Notes under the pieces: model-generated
What the model was told of the DNA's origin: nothing
The model's input: the letters and a program-made list of their open reading frames with translations, nothing else
Databases searched by the model: none
Shown: positions 1 through 9,209 of the stretch, piece after piece
Position numbering within the stretch: position 1 is the stretch's first letter
Layout of the letters: every line of letters begins with the position of its first letter
Position numbers and translations under genes: made by a program
Source: Mycolicibacterium goodii
Lineage (GTDB): Bacteria; Actinomycetota; Actinomycetes; Mycobacteriales; Mycobacteriaceae
Length of the DNA stretch: 64,000 nt
Direction of reading: 5' to 3'
NCBI RefSeq assembly: GCF_022370755.2
Contig: NZ_CP092364.2
Span: forward strand, 4,588,001-4,652,000

Positions 1-38
1 TTCCCGTACTGGTTCTTGCCCAGGATGATGTCGGACAT
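1..38 (-). CDS. Uricase (factor-independent urate oxidase), N-terminus only
   Basis: Only the first dozen codons are in the window, reading leftward from ATG at 38. The peptide MSDIILGKNQYG matches the start of bacterial uricases, which oxidise urate to 5-hydroxyisourate. The start lies 1 nt after the stop of the HIU hydrolase gene, so it is the last visible gene of the permease-uraD-uraH-uricase operon. This is what the pathway predicts, because uricase makes the substrate of UraH. The rest of the gene lies beyond the left edge. Confidence 0.75.
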   Translation of the reverse strand, partial: MSDIILGKNQYG

Positions 39-39
39 A

Positions 40-357
40 TCAGCTTCCTCGGTACGTCGAATAGGCGAAGGGCGCCAGGAGCAGCGGCACGTGGTACTTG
101 GCACCGGTGATGTCCAGTGCGATGACCACCTCCGGGTACAGGCTACTCACCCGCTGTAAAGCGAAATACGTTGCGGTGTCGAAACGTAACCGGTGAAGTC
201 CCGACGCCGGTCCGGTGTACAGGTCGGGGATGCGGCCGTCGCTGTCGGTGGCGCCCTGTGCCAGCACGGTGCCCTCGGCGTCGCTGAACGTCACGGGGAC
301 CCCCTCGGCCGGGCGCCCGGTGACGGTGTCGAGCACATGGGTGCTGATATGCGTCAT
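40..357 (-). CDS. uraH: 5-hydroxyisourate hydrolase (transthyretin-like)
   Basis: A 105-aa protein of the usual length for this family. It hydrolyses 5-hydroxyisourate to OHCU in ureide degradation. Visible signatures are the N-terminal THVLDTVTGRPAEG segment and the C-terminal YRGS tetrapeptide, which contributes to the active site in transthyretin-related HIU hydrolases. The ATG at 357 overlaps the 3' end of uraD by 4 nt, indicating translational coupling. No signal peptide is visible, so it should be cytoplasmic. Family assignment is firm; activity is inferred from motif and neighbours. Confidence 0.93.
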   Translation of the reverse strand: MTHISTHVLDTVTGRPAEGVPVTFSDAEGTVLAQGATDSDGRIPDLYTGPASGLHRLRFDTATYFALQRVSSLYPEVVIALDITGAKYHVPLLLAPFAYSTYRGS

Positions 358-860
358 GTCTCCCCCTCGGCGAACAGGCGTTGCAGCCGCAGCCGGTTGA
401 TCTTTGCCAGCTCGTTGCGCATCACCCGGCGTTCGGTCTCCGGGTCATTCTCCAGGCGCTCGGTAAGAATCGCGAGAAGTTCCTCGGCGGAGCGGCCGCT
501 GGCACACACCAGGTAGACGTACCCGAACGTGTCTTCGTAGACACGGTTCTTCTCGGCCAGCTCGGCGCGGACGGCCGCGTCGGCGCCGGCCACGCCCGCC
601 TGTTCACGCGCCGAGGACGGGTTGTCGACGCGGCCCCCGATGCGCGGGTGCCCATCGAGCGCTTCGTCGATCTCGGCGTCGGGCAGTTCGGCGAGCACCC
701 GGTCGGCGCGGTCCAGCAGCGCGTCCACGTCGGGGAACGGTCCCCCGGCCAGTACCCGCCGGGCCCAGATCGTGGACGTGCACACGTCGAACAGCACGTG
801 CATCCGCTGGCGGTCGCTGAGCTGGTTGAAATCAGCGATGGCGAGTGTGCGGCCGGTCAT
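354..860 (-). CDS. uraD: OHCU decarboxylase (stand-alone)
   Basis: A 168-aa protein that decarboxylates 2-oxo-4-hydroxy-4-carboxy-5-ureidoimidazoline to S-allantoin. The HPRIGG motif is present with the catalytic His at about residue 71, followed by the EQAG segment that carries the conserved Glu, and a C-terminal NELAKINRLRL helix. I chose ATG 860 (MTGRTLAIADF) over the longer frame because it begins 1 nt after the permease stop codon. It sits between the permease and uraH. A second, probably inactive copy of this fold is fused to the permease immediately upstream. Confidence 0.92.
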   Translation of the reverse strand: MTGRTLAIADFNQLSDRQRMHVLFDVCTSTIWARRVLAGGPFPDVDALLDRADRVLAELPDAEIDEALDGHPRIGGRVDNPSSAREQAGVAGADAAVRAELAEKNRVYEDTFGYVYLVCASGRSAEELLAILTERLENDPETERRVMRNELAKINRLRLQRLFAEGET

Positions 861-861
861 G

Positions 862-2766
862 TCACCGGAGTTCGGTGAGTCGACCGAAGCGTGCTGCCGC
901 AATCGGGTTCGCGTCGGCCACCAGGTCGTCGAACCGGTATTTGACGATCTTCGCGATCTCGATCAGCGCGAACGACTTCTCCGCGGCCGGCGAGTTGTCG
1001 ATCCGCGACCATCCGTTCTGCAGGATCCGGTCGAAATGCTGGGTCTCGCGCGCGCAGATGATGAGCGGGAATCCGAAGTGTTCCCGGTACGCGGTGGCCA
1101 GTTGGACGACGTCGTTGTGGTCGTCCTCGTCGAGGTTGGACAGCGCGACGTGGTCGACGGCCAGCGCATGCCCTGTCTCGTCCTCGGCGCCGAGGTCGGG
1201 AAACGCACGCACCAGTTCCAGCTGCTGATCGGCCGAACCGGCGAGCAGGGCGTCCTGGAACGCCTGTCGCAACGCGTTCGTGTCGGTGAACGGCCGGCTG
1301 GTGTACACGCGCTCCAGCACCCACGGCACGTTCTGCACCACACCGCCGAACACCTCTTTGAAACGCTGCTCGGTCATGGCGTTGACCTCGTCGAGGGTGA
1401 TCGTGCCGCTGCCCGCCACGCGCGCACCGCGACCGCCGAGGTGGAAGAACACCACGTTGAGCAGGATCGCGGTGATCGCGCCGATGCTTATGCCGCTGCC
1501 GAACAACAGGTCGATGCCGGCCGGGAGCGCCTGCGCCACATCGGGATACGACGTCACCCACAGCGCTGCGGCCAGGCTGGTGGTCACGATGATGAGGTTG
1601 CGGTGGTCGGTGAAATCCACCTTGCCCAGCGTCTGGATGCCGACGACGGCCACCGTCGCGAACAGCGTGAGCGCGGCGCCACCCAGCACGGGCTGGGGTA
1701 TCGAGGACACCACCGCGGCGACCTTGGGCAGAAAACCCAGCAGGATCATGATCACGCCCGCGGCGGCCACCACCCAGCGGCTCTTCACCCCGGTCAGCCG
1801 GACCAGGCCGACGTTCTCCGAGAACGCGGTGTAGGGGAACGAGTTGAAGACGCCGCCGATGGTGGTGGCCAGGCCGTCGGCCCGCAGCACGTTGCCGATG
1901 TCGGAGGCCTTGACGCGCTTGCCGACGATCTCACCGGTCGCATACGTGCTTCCTGTGGACTCGACCGCGGTGATCATCAGCACGATGATCATCGTCAGGC
2001 ACGCGACGAAGTCGAACTTGGGCATGCCGAACAGGAACGGCTGGGTGAAGCCGAACATGTTCGCCTGTGCAACGTCGTCGAAGTTCATGTCGCCCAACGC
2101 GTATGCCACCGCGCAGCCGATGACCAAACCGAGTAGCACCGCAACGGTGGCCAGGAACCCGCTGAAGATTCGCTGGATGGCGACGATGACGGCGATGGTG
2201 CCCAGGGCGTAGAGGAACCACCGCAGGTTGGTGGGATCGACCTCGCCGGTGTGCGGATTGGTCACCGCGTCGTGCGCGCCGACGGGAACCAGGCACAGTC
2301 CGATGATGGTGATCAGGGTCCCGGTTACCACGGGCGGGAAGAACCGCAGCAGCTTGATGAACACCGGTGCGATCAGGAACGTGAAGATGCCGGCGACGAT
2401 CACCGCGCCGTACACATAGAGCAGGCTGGGAGCGCCGCCGCCGTGCGCGAGGCCGATCGCGATGATCGGTGACACCCCGGCGAATGTCACGCCCTGCAGC
2501 AACGGCAGTCGCACACCGACTTTCCAGAACCCGACGGCCTGGATTATCGACGCGATGCCGCACGTGAACAGGTCGGCGGTGATGAGCTTCACGAGGTCCT
2601 GGGTGGGCAGGTCGATGGCGCTGGCAATCAGGATCGGAACCAGCACCGCGCCTGCGTAGAACGCCACCACGTGCTGGAACCCGTACGTGGCGAGCTTGCC
2701 GACGGGTGGTACCTCGTCGACCGGATGCACGCGTCTTTTGGACTGCAGCGTTAGCGGTGCGACCAT
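862..2766 (-). CDS. NCS2 xanthine/uric acid permease fused to a degenerate OHCU-decarboxylase-like domain
   Basis: 634 aa. Residues ~1-450 form a polytopic nucleobase:cation symporter-2 (UapA/PucK type) with the signature SENVGLVRLTGVKSR in the middle. NCS2 permeases are normally ~450 aa. The extra C-terminal ~170 aa resemble OHCU decarboxylase: a RPFTDTNALRQAFQ segment, AFPDLG, an FGFPLIICAR strand and a final EIAKIVKYR helix. In this domain the His of the HPxLG motif is Phe and the expected Glu position is not Glu, so catalysis is doubtful. First gene of the urate operon, divergent from the xanthine dehydrogenase genes. It probably imports urate or xanthine. The permease call is firm; the fused-domain call comes from motif alignment by eye. 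Confidence 0.88.
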   Translation of the reverse strand: MVAPLTLQSKRRVHPVDEVPPVGKLATYGFQHVVAFYAGAVLVPILIASAIDLPTQDLVKLITADLFTCGIASIIQAVGFWKVGVRLPLLQGVTFAGVSPIIAIGLAHGGGAPSLLYVYGAVIVAGIFTFLIAPVFIKLLRFFPPVVTGTLITIIGLCLVPVGAHDAVTNPHTGEVDPTNLRWFLYALGTIAVIVAIQRIFSGFLATVAVLLGLVIGCAVAYALGDMNFDDVAQANMFGFTQPFLFGMPKFDFVACLTMIIVLMITAVESTGSTYATGEIVGKRVKASDIGNVLRADGLATTIGGVFNSFPYTAFSENVGLVRLTGVKSRWVVAAAGVIMILLGFLPKVAAVVSSIPQPVLGGAALTLFATVAVVGIQTLGKVDFTDHRNLIIVTTSLAAALWVTSYPDVAQALPAGIDLLFGSGISIGAITAILLNVVFFHLGGRGARVAGSGTITLDEVNAMTEQRFKEVFGGVVQNVPWVLERVYTSRPFTDTNALRQAFQDALLAGSADQQLELVRAFPDLGAEDETGHALAVDHVALSNLDEDDHNDVVQLATAYREHFGFPLIICARETQHFDRILQNGWSRIDNSPAAEKSFALIEIAKIVKYRFDDLVADANPIAAARFGRLTELR

Positions 2767-2862
2767 CGACTAAGAATCTGACAGATCGCGGCGGTTCGCA
2801 CGCCGAGCGGTACGCCACGCCTCACGCTGCGCGGCGCGGTCGCTTTGATTACGGTAGCGGGA
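2767..2862. promoter_or_regulatory. Divergent promoter region between the urate operon and xanthine dehydrogenase genes
   Basis: 96 bp separates the permease start (minus) from the FAD-subunit start (plus), so both promoters must lie here or reach into the coding ends. A shared substrate-responsive regulator would be logical, but no regulator gene is adjacent and I could not identify a convincing operator. Confidence 0.5.
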
Positions 2863-3696
2863 ATGGACCTCAACACCGTGGAGGTGGTGGACCGGCCGAC
2901 CCGCCGCGACGAGTTGTGGCCGTTGGGGACCGGCGACGCGGTGTTTGCCGGTGGGACCTGGCTGTTTTCCGAGCCGCAGCCGCAGCTGCGCAGGCTGGTG
3001 GACCTCACCGCACTGGCATGGCCGCCGGTCACTTTGAGCGACAGCGGTATCGAGCTCGCCGCCACCTGCACGCTGGCCGAAGTGGCCCGCCTGTCAGCCG
3101 ATCTGCAGGAACATCGGACCGAGTGGCCAGCCGCACCGTTGTTACAGCAGTGTTGCGGAGCATTGTTGGCGTCGTTCAAGATCTGGCACTGCGCCACAGT
3201 CGGTGGCAACATCTGCCTGTCGTTTCCGGCGGGGTCGATGATCTCTCTGTGCACGGCGCTCGACGGCGAGGCCACGGTGTGGAGCGCCGACGGCAATGAT
3301 TTTCGCCTCCGCGTCGCGGATCTGGTCACCGGCGCCGGCACCAACGTTCTGGCCGCCACGGACGTTCTGCGCTCGGTGCATCTGCCCGCCGCGGCGCTGC
3401 GCGCCCGCACGTCCTACCGCAAACTCGCACCGTCGCCGTTGGGCCGGTCCGGCATCGTGGTGATCGGCCGCCGCGACACGGCAGCCGACGGCGGGCGGTT
3501 CGTCCTCTCGGTGACCGCGGCGACCGTGCGACCGTTCGTGTTCACGTTTCCGGACGTGCCCGGCCGGGACCAGCTCAGGGATGCGCACGCGTCAATCCCG
3601 GCGGACGCGTGGTCCGACGATCCGCACGGTGATCCGGACTGGCGCCGGGCGATGACACTGGTGCTCGCCGAGCAGGTCCGTTCGGAGCTGGCGTGA
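2863..3696 (+). CDS. Xanthine dehydrogenase FAD-binding subunit
   Basis: 277 aa of the CoxM/XdhB FAD-binding type. It passes electrons from the Fe-S clusters of the molybdenum subunit to the acceptor. Motifs: FAGGTWLF near the N-terminus (FAD pyrophosphate loop) and the ATVGGNIC segment around residue 115. The frame is open back to a TTG at 2845; ATG 2863 (MDLNTVEVV) follows a purine-rich GCGGGA and is the natural start. Its 3' end overlaps the next gene by 4 nt (GTGA), so the two subunits are translationally coupled. Confidence 0.9.
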   Translation: MDLNTVEVVDRPTRRDELWPLGTGDAVFAGGTWLFSEPQPQLRRLVDLTALAWPPVTLSDSGIELAATCTLAEVARLSADLQEHRTEWPAAPLLQQCCGALLASFKIWHCATVGGNICLSFPAGSMISLCTALDGEATVWSADGNDFRLRVADLVTGAGTNVLAATDVLRSVHLPAAALRARTSYRKLAPSPLGRSGIVVIGRRDTAADGGRFVLSVTAATVRPFVFTFPDVPGRDQLRDAHASIPADAWSDDPHGDPDWRRAMTLVLAEQVRSELA

Positions 3697-6374
3697 GCTT
3701 CAGCGTCAACGGTAAGGCCATCTCCGGTGCCCCTGAGCCCGGACAGTGTCTGCGCACCTTTCTGCGCGACCACGGCCATTTCGAGGTCAAGAAAGGGTGC
3801 GACGCCGGGGACTGCGGCGCGTGTTCGGTATTGGTCGACGACGTGGCAGTGCATTCCTGTGTGTACCCCGCGTTCCGCGCCGAGGGCCGCGACGTGAAAA
3901 CCGTTGCCGGCCTGGGCACACCCGACGATATGCACCCTATGCAACGCCGGTTCGTCGAAGCGGCCGGATTCCAGTGCGGCTTCTGCACGGCCGGCATGAT
4001 CACCACCGCCTCGACCCTCACCGACGACCAGCGCACCAACCTGCCCGAGCACCTCAAGGGCAACCTGTGCCGCTGCACCGGCTACCGCTCCATCACCGAT
4101 GCACTGGACGGCGTCAGCAACGTCGAGAAATCCGGCGGCACGACGACTTCGGTGGCGGCGCCGGCCGCCGTGCGGGTGGTGACCGGCGCCGAGCAGTACA
4201 CCATGGATCACACGCCCGAAGGGCTGCTGCACCTGGCGGTGCTGGGCAGCCCCGTCGCGCACGCGCGCATCGCCGCCATCGACACCAGCGCCGCCGAGGC
4301 CACACCCGGCGTCCACCTGGTCCTCACCAACCTCGACGCGCCGCGCGTCGCGTTCTCCACGGCCCGCCACGAGATCCGCGAGGACGACCCCGATGACACC
4401 TACGTGCTGGACAGCACCGTACGGTTCGTCGGCCAGCGGGTCGCCGCTGTCGTCGCCGACAGCGTCGCCGCCGCCGAAAAAGCGTGTCGCGCAATCGCCG
4501 TCGAGTACGAGCAGCTGCCCGCCGTGTTCGACCCCGAAGAAGCGCGCTCCCCCGGCGCACCGCTGCTCCACGCCGACAAAGGACCCGACGCCCGCATCGC
4601 CGACCCGTCGCGCAACATCGTCGCCGAACTGCACGGCGGTGTCGGTGATGTCAAGCAGGCCGTGGCCGCCGCACACACCGTGGTCCGCGGACGGTATCGG
4701 ACGCAGCGGGTACAGCATGTGCACCTGGAAACTCACGGCTGCACCGGGTGGCTCGACGAGCACGGGCGGCTGACTATTCGTACCAGCACCCAGGTGCCCT
4801 TTCTGGTGCGCGACGAGTTGTGCCGGATCTTCGGGTTGGACCGCGACGCGGTACGCGTGTTCGCCACGCGTGTGGGCGGCGGTTTCGGTGCCAAGCAGGA
4901 GATGCTGGTCGAGGACCTGGTCGCGCTGGCGGTGCTGCGACTGGGCCGCCCGGTGCGCTATGAGTTCAGCCGGTCCGACGAGTTCACCATGGCGCCGTGC
5001 CGGCACCCGTTCCGTGTCGATGTCACCGTAGCGGCCGACGGTGACGGCACGCTGACGGCGCTGGCCGTCGACGTCCTCACCGACGCCGGCGCGTACGGCA
5101 ATCACAGCCCCGGCGTGATGTTCCACGGTTGCGCCGAATCGGTTGCCGTGTACCGCTGTCCGAACAAACGGATCGACGCGCAGTCGGTCTACACCAACAA
5201 TCTGCCGTCGGGCGCGTTCCGGGGTTACGGTCTTGGGCAGGTGATCTTCGCAATCGAGTCGGCCCTCGACGAGCTCGCGCAACGCCTGGGCATCGATCCG
5301 TTCGAGTTGCGGCGCCGCAATGTGGTCCGCCCCGGGGACCGGCTGATCGACGCGCACGAGCCCGAGGATCTGTTGTTCGGCAGCTACGGGCTGGACCAGT
5401 GTCTCGACCTGACACAGGCCGCGCTTGCCGCGGGCAGCGGTGCCGTCGCGCCGGAGGGCTGGCAGGTCGGTGAGGGCATGGCGGTCGCCATGATCGCCAC
5501 GCTGCCACCCCGTGGGCATTTCGCCGACGCGACGGTGTCACTGCTAGACGATGGACGCTACGAGTTGTCGGTGGGGACAGCCGAATTCGGCAACGGCACC
5601 ACGACGGTGCACTCTCAGCTTGTCGCGACGCTGATGAACACCACCGTCGACCGGGTGACCATCCGCCAGGCCGACACCGATTCCGGCGGTTACGACACGG
5701 GGGCTTTCGGATCGGCGGGCATAGTCGTGGCCGGGCGTGCGGTACATCAAGCGTGCGTCGCGCTGCGTGCCGCGATCGAACACGCCGCGGCCGAGTTGAC
5801 CGGAGCGGACGCGCTGGCGTGTGTCGTGGGTCCGCATGGTGTGCAGTGCCGCGACCAGTTCATCCCGTTCGCCGAGCTTGCGCTGCCGTTGGCCGCGACC
5901 GGCCACCATGACGGCACGCCCCGTTCCGTGGCGTTCAATGTGCAGGGCTTCCGTGTGGCGGTCAACCCCGAGACCGGTGAGGTACGGATCCTTCAGTCGG
6001 TGCAGGCAGCCGACGCCGGTGTGGTGCTCAACCCCGAACAGTGCCGTGGGCAGGTGGAAGGTGGTGTGGCGCAGGCGATCGGCTCAGCGCTGTACGAGGA
6101 GATGCGCGTGGGCGCCGACGGCAGGGTGCTCACCCAGACGTTGCGCAACTATCACATCCCTCAACTCGCGGACGTCCCGCGCACTGAGGTCTATTTCGCG
6201 GACACGTACGACGAGCTCGGCCCGCTCGGCGCCAAGTCGATGAGCGAATCACCGTACAACCCCGTCGCCCCGGCGCTCGCCAACGCGATCGCGCGTACCG
6301 TCGGCATTCGTCCGCGCGAGCTACCGATGACGCCCGCGCGGATCTGGCGGGCGCTCCACCAAGCGCGTGCGTGA
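3693..6374 (+). CDS. Xanthine dehydrogenase, fused [2Fe-2S] and molybdopterin subunits
   Basis: 893 aa combining the ferredoxin-like small subunit and the molybdenum-cofactor large subunit. The N-terminus carries cysteines 36, 41 and 44 (GCDAGDCGAC), then CGFCTAG and CRCTGY for the second cluster. From about residue 170 comes the xanthine dehydrogenase a/b hammerhead and Mo-binding region with GGGFGAKQEM and FRGYGLGQ. The enzyme hydroxylates hypoxanthine/xanthine to urate, feeding the divergent uricase pathway. GTG start overlaps the FAD gene stop. XdhC-type maturation genes are not in the window. Confidence 0.92.
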   Translation: MSFSVNGKAISGAPEPGQCLRTFLRDHGHFEVKKGCDAGDCGACSVLVDDVAVHSCVYPAFRAEGRDVKTVAGLGTPDDMHPMQRRFVEAAGFQCGFCTAGMITTASTLTDDQRTNLPEHLKGNLCRCTGYRSITDALDGVSNVEKSGGTTTSVAAPAAVRVVTGAEQYTMDHTPEGLLHLAVLGSPVAHARIAAIDTSAAEATPGVHLVLTNLDAPRVAFSTARHEIREDDPDDTYVLDSTVRFVGQRVAAVVADSVAAAEKACRAIAVEYEQLPAVFDPEEARSPGAPLLHADKGPDARIADPSRNIVAELHGGVGDVKQAVAAAHTVVRGRYRTQRVQHVHLETHGCTGWLDEHGRLTIRTSTQVPFLVRDELCRIFGLDRDAVRVFATRVGGGFGAKQEMLVEDLVALAVLRLGRPVRYEFSRSDEFTMAPCRHPFRVDVTVAADGDGTLTALAVDVLTDAGAYGNHSPGVMFHGCAESVAVYRCPNKRIDAQSVYTNNLPSGAFRGYGLGQVIFAIESALDELAQRLGIDPFELRRRNVVRPGDRLIDAHEPEDLLFGSYGLDQCLDLTQAALAAGSGAVAPEGWQVGEGMAVAMIATLPPRGHFADATVSLLDDGRYELSVGTAEFGNGTTTVHSQLVATLMNTTVDRVTIRQADTDSGGYDTGAFGSAGIVVAGRAVHQACVALRAAIEHAAAELTGADALACVVGPHGVQCRDQFIPFAELALPLAATGHHDGTPRSVAFNVQGFRVAVNPETGEVRILQSVQAADAGVVLNPEQCRGQVEGGVAQAIGSALYEEMRVGADGRVLTQTLRNYHIPQLADVPRTEVYFADTYDELGPLGAKSMSESPYNPVAPALANAIARTVGIRPRELPMTPARIWRALHQARA

Positions 6375-6376
6375 GT

Positions 6377-8245
6377 TCAGCGGTTGCTCACCACGTTGTC
6401 AACGTCCCGCACAGCACCACGATCGGCAGAGGTCGCCAGCAGCGCGTACGCGCGCAGCGCCGTCGACACGGGGCGATCCCGGTCACGCGGCTGGTAGCCG
6501 CCGCAGGCCAGTAGTTCCGAGCGTCGCCGCGCGAGCTCGTCGTCCGCGACTTCGAGTGTCATTGTCCGGGCGGGTATGTCGATCACGACCCGGTCACCGT
6601 CACGGATCAGGGCGATCGGCCCACCCGCCGCGGCCTCCGGTGACACATGGCCGATCGACAATCCCGAGCTGCCGCCGGAGAACCGTCCGTCGGTGATCAG
6701 CGCACACGACTTGCCGAGCCCGCGTCCCTTCAAAAACGACGTCGGGTAGAGCATCTCCTGCATTCCCGGTCCGCCCCGCGGACCTTCGTAGCGCACGACG
6801 ACGACGTCACCCGCGGTGATCCGGCCACCGAGAATGGCGTCGACCGCCTCCTCTTGGGACTCGACCACCACTGCCGGGCCTGTGAAGGTCAACAGGTTGT
6901 CGTCGACGCCTGCGGTTTTGACCACCGCACCGTCGGGCGCGAGGTTGCCGGTCAGGATCGCCAGCCCACCGTCGGGTGAATAGGCATGGGCGACATCGCG
7001 AATGCAGCCGCGCGCGGCATCGAGATCCAGGCTCTCCCACTGTTCGGACTGTGAGAACGCGGTCGCGCTGCGGCGCCCGCCCGGCGCGGCGTGGAACAGT
7101 GCGACGGCCTCGTCGGAGGGGTCGTCGCCTCGGACATCCCAGGCGCCCAGCCAGTCGTCGAGGTTGGCGGCGTGGATCGCGTGGACATCCTTGGCCAGCA
7201 TCCCGGCGCGGTGCAGTTCGCCGAGGATCGCGGGGATGCCTCCGGCGCGGTGGACGTCCTCCATCAGATACGAGCCGTTCGGCGCGACCTTGCACAGGCA
7301 CGGGATGCGCCGGGAGATGCGATCGATCTCGGTGATGGCGAAGTCCAGTTCGGCCTCGTGTGCGGCGGCCAGCAGGTGCAGCACGGTGTTGGTCGATCCG
7401 CCCATTGCGATGTCCATCGCCATCGCGTTCTCGAACGCCGCGCGCGAGGCGATGGCTCGCGGCAGCACCGAGGCGTCACCGTCGCCGTAGTACCGCTGAG
7501 CGAGCTCCATGATGGTGCTGCCGGCCTTCTCATACAACGCTTTTCGCGCGGTGTGGGTGGCCAGCAGCGAACCGTTGCCCGGCAATGCCAGACCAAGCGC
7601 CTCGACGAGGCAGTTCATCGAGTTGGCGGTGAACATGCCCGAACACGATCCGCACGTCGGGCACGCGGCCTCCTCGATGCGAACGAGGTCCTCATCGCTG
7701 GTGGTGGGGTCGGCGGCGCCGCTCATCGAGTCGATGAGATGCAGACCGGTCCGCACCCGGCCGTCGACGAGGGTGGCGCGGCCACCCTCCATGGGACCGC
7801 CCGAGACGAACACCGTCGGCACATTGAGCCGCAGGGCCGCCATCAGCATGCCGGGGGTGATCTTGTCGCAGTTCGAGATGCACACCAGCGCATCGGCCTT
7901 GTGCGCCTCCACCATGTACTCCACCGAGTCCGCGATGAGGTCGCGCGACGGCAGCGAGTAGAGCATGCCCGAGTGCCCCATCGCGATGCCGTCGTCGACG
8001 GCGATGGTGTTGAACTCGCGCGGGATGCCGCCTGCGGCGCGGATGGCGTCGGAAACGATCCGGCCGACCGGCTGCAGATGCGTGTGCCCGGGCACGAACT
8101 CGGTGAAGCTGTTGGCGACCGCGACGATCGGCTTGCCGAAGTCTTCGCGGGCCACCCCGGCAGCGCGCAACAACGCCCGCGCACCCGCCATGTTGCGACC
8201 GTGCGTCACCGTCCGTGACCGCAATGGAAAGGAGGAAGAGGCCAT
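6377..8245 (-). CDS. ilvD: Dihydroxy-acid dehydratase
   Basis: 622 aa, within the size range of IlvD/EDD enzymes. Converts 2,3-dihydroxy-isovalerate to 2-ketoisovalerate (and the methylvalerate analogue) in valine/isoleucine synthesis. Fe-S ligand motifs [12 protein letters not shown] and [11 protein letters not shown] are intact, as is the C-terminal GRFSGGSSG region. ATG 8245 is preferred on family alignment; the frame stays open to 8275 and no strong Shine-Dalgarno is visible for either. Because mycobacteria usually carry a shorter housekeeping IlvD, this may be a second copy or related sugar-acid dehydratase. It converges with the xanthine dehydrogenase gene with a 2-bp gap and diverges from an MmyB-type regulator that may control it. 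Confidence 0.88.
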   Translation of the reverse strand: MASSSFPLRSRTVTHGRNMAGARALLRAAGVAREDFGKPIVAVANSFTEFVPGHTHLQPVGRIVSDAIRAAGGIPREFNTIAVDDGIAMGHSGMLYSLPSRDLIADSVEYMVEAHKADALVCISNCDKITPGMLMAALRLNVPTVFVSGGPMEGGRATLVDGRVRTGLHLIDSMSGAADPTTSDEDLVRIEEAACPTCGSCSGMFTANSMNCLVEALGLALPGNGSLLATHTARKALYEKAGSTIMELAQRYYGDGDASVLPRAIASRAAFENAMAMDIAMGGSTNTVLHLLAAAHEAELDFAITEIDRISRRIPCLCKVAPNGSYLMEDVHRAGGIPAILGELHRAGMLAKDVHAIHAANLDDWLGAWDVRGDDPSDEAVALFHAAPGGRRSATAFSQSEQWESLDLDAARGCIRDVAHAYSPDGGLAILTGNLAPDGAVVKTAGVDDNLLTFTGPAVVVESQEEAVDAILGGRITAGDVVVVRYEGPRGGPGMQEMLYPTSFLKGRGLGKSCALITDGRFSGGSSGLSIGHVSPEAAAGGPIALIRDGDRVVIDIPARTMTLEVADDELARRRSELLACGGYQPRDRDRPVSTALRAYALLATSADRGAVRDVDNVVSNR

Positions 8246-8322
8246 GCGAACACTGTCCGCAGCGACGCGTCGCACGGGAAGACGGCGTCACCACTAGTAG
8301 TGACAGCACTAGTCTCAGGGGC
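8246..8322. promoter_or_regulatory. Divergent ilvD / MmyB-regulator promoter with CACTAGT repeats
   Basis: The short spacer contains CACTAGT at about 8292 and again at about 8308, with an intervening AGTGACAGCACT imperfect palindrome. Repeats of this kind directly upstream of an autoregulated XRE-family gene are good operator candidates. TAGTCT at the second repeat could also serve as a mycobacterial -10 (TANNNT) for the regulator gene. Confidence 0.4.
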
Positions 8323-9117
8323 ATGGCGACCCAGGAGGAGCACCGCGCCGAGCTTGGCGCGTTCCTGCGTGCGAGCCGTGAGCGCCTGGATCGTGCCGAC
8401 TTCGGCCTGCCGCCCGCGGGCCGGAACCGCAAGGTCGGGCTGCGCCGCGAGGAGGTCTCGTACCTGTCGGGGGTCAGCGTCACCTGGTACACGTGGCTCG
8501 AACAGGGCCGCGACATCAACCCGTCGCGGCAGGTGCTCGACGCCATCAGCCGCACCCTGCGCCTGACCGCGGCCCAACACCGCTATGTGCTGACGCTGGC
8601 CGGCTTCGCGCCGGTGCCTGCGGCCCCCGCCGACGACGTCATCGACGTCCCCGCGCACGTACAGCGCCTGCTCGACGCGATCGGTGACAATCCCGCCTAC
8701 GCGCTGACACCGGAGTGGGGTATCGCCGGGTGGAACGCGGCATACCAACGCCTGTACCCCAATGTCGCGACGACACCACCGGCGCAGCGCAATCTGCTGT
8801 GGCTGGTGTTCACCGACCCGTTCGTCCGGGATTTGCTCGACGACTGGCCGGTGACCAGCCAGCGGTTTCTCGCGGAGTTTCGTGCGGAAATCGGCCCGCG
8901 TCTGGGCAATCCGGTGCTGCTCGATTTGATAGCGCGGCTGTCGGCGGCCAGTGAGGAGTTCCGGGCGGGCTGGGAGCGCCACGACATCCGCGGTTTCGAG
9001 TCACGCGAGCGGGTGTTCCACCATCCCGAGTTCGGCGTGGTGACCTATGAGCACCACCAGCTGCGTCCGTCGGATCAACCCGAGCTCCAGCTCGTCGTCT
9101 ACACCCCGATCGGCTGA
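8323..9117 (+). CDS. XRE-family regulator with MmyB-like ligand-binding domain
   Basis: 264 aa. N-terminal HTH with the typical LRREEVSYLSGVSVTWYTWLEQG stretch (residues ~45-68), broken here only for description, then the MmyB-like C-terminal PAS-type domain (ALTPEWGIAGWNAAY, then VYTPIG at the end). This architecture is common in actinobacteria and often regulates a neighbouring dehydrogenase or reductase operon. Start ATG 8323 follows CAGGGG. It diverges from ilvD, so autoregulation plus ilvD control is a reasonable inference. The next gene follows by ~90 bp on the same strand. The true ligand cannot be read from the sequence. Confidence 0.85.
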   Translation: MATQEEHRAELGAFLRASRERLDRADFGLPPAGRNRKVGLRREEVSYLSGVSVTWYTWLEQGRDINPSRQVLDAISRTLRLTAAQHRYVLTLAGFAPVPAAPADDVIDVPAHVQRLLDAIGDNPAYALTPEWGIAGWNAAYQRLYPNVATTPPAQRNLLWLVFTDPFVRDLLDDWPVTSQRFLAEFRAEIGPRLGNPVLLDLIARLSAASEEFRAGWERHDIRGFESRERVFHHPEFGVVTYEHHQLRPSDQPELQLVVYTPIG

Positions 9118-9209
9118 GCGCTCGTCACCTGCGGACCGCGCCGGTGACCTGCCGCCAGCCTGTGCCCGATTCGCCAGCACGGGGGCCGAACATCGTGTTG
9201 GATGGCGGG

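Noticed and set aside
3414..5519. 701-aa minus-strand open frame opposite xanthine dehydrogenase
   Set aside because: Shadow of the high-GC third codon position; the plus strand encodes a complete motif-bearing enzyme.
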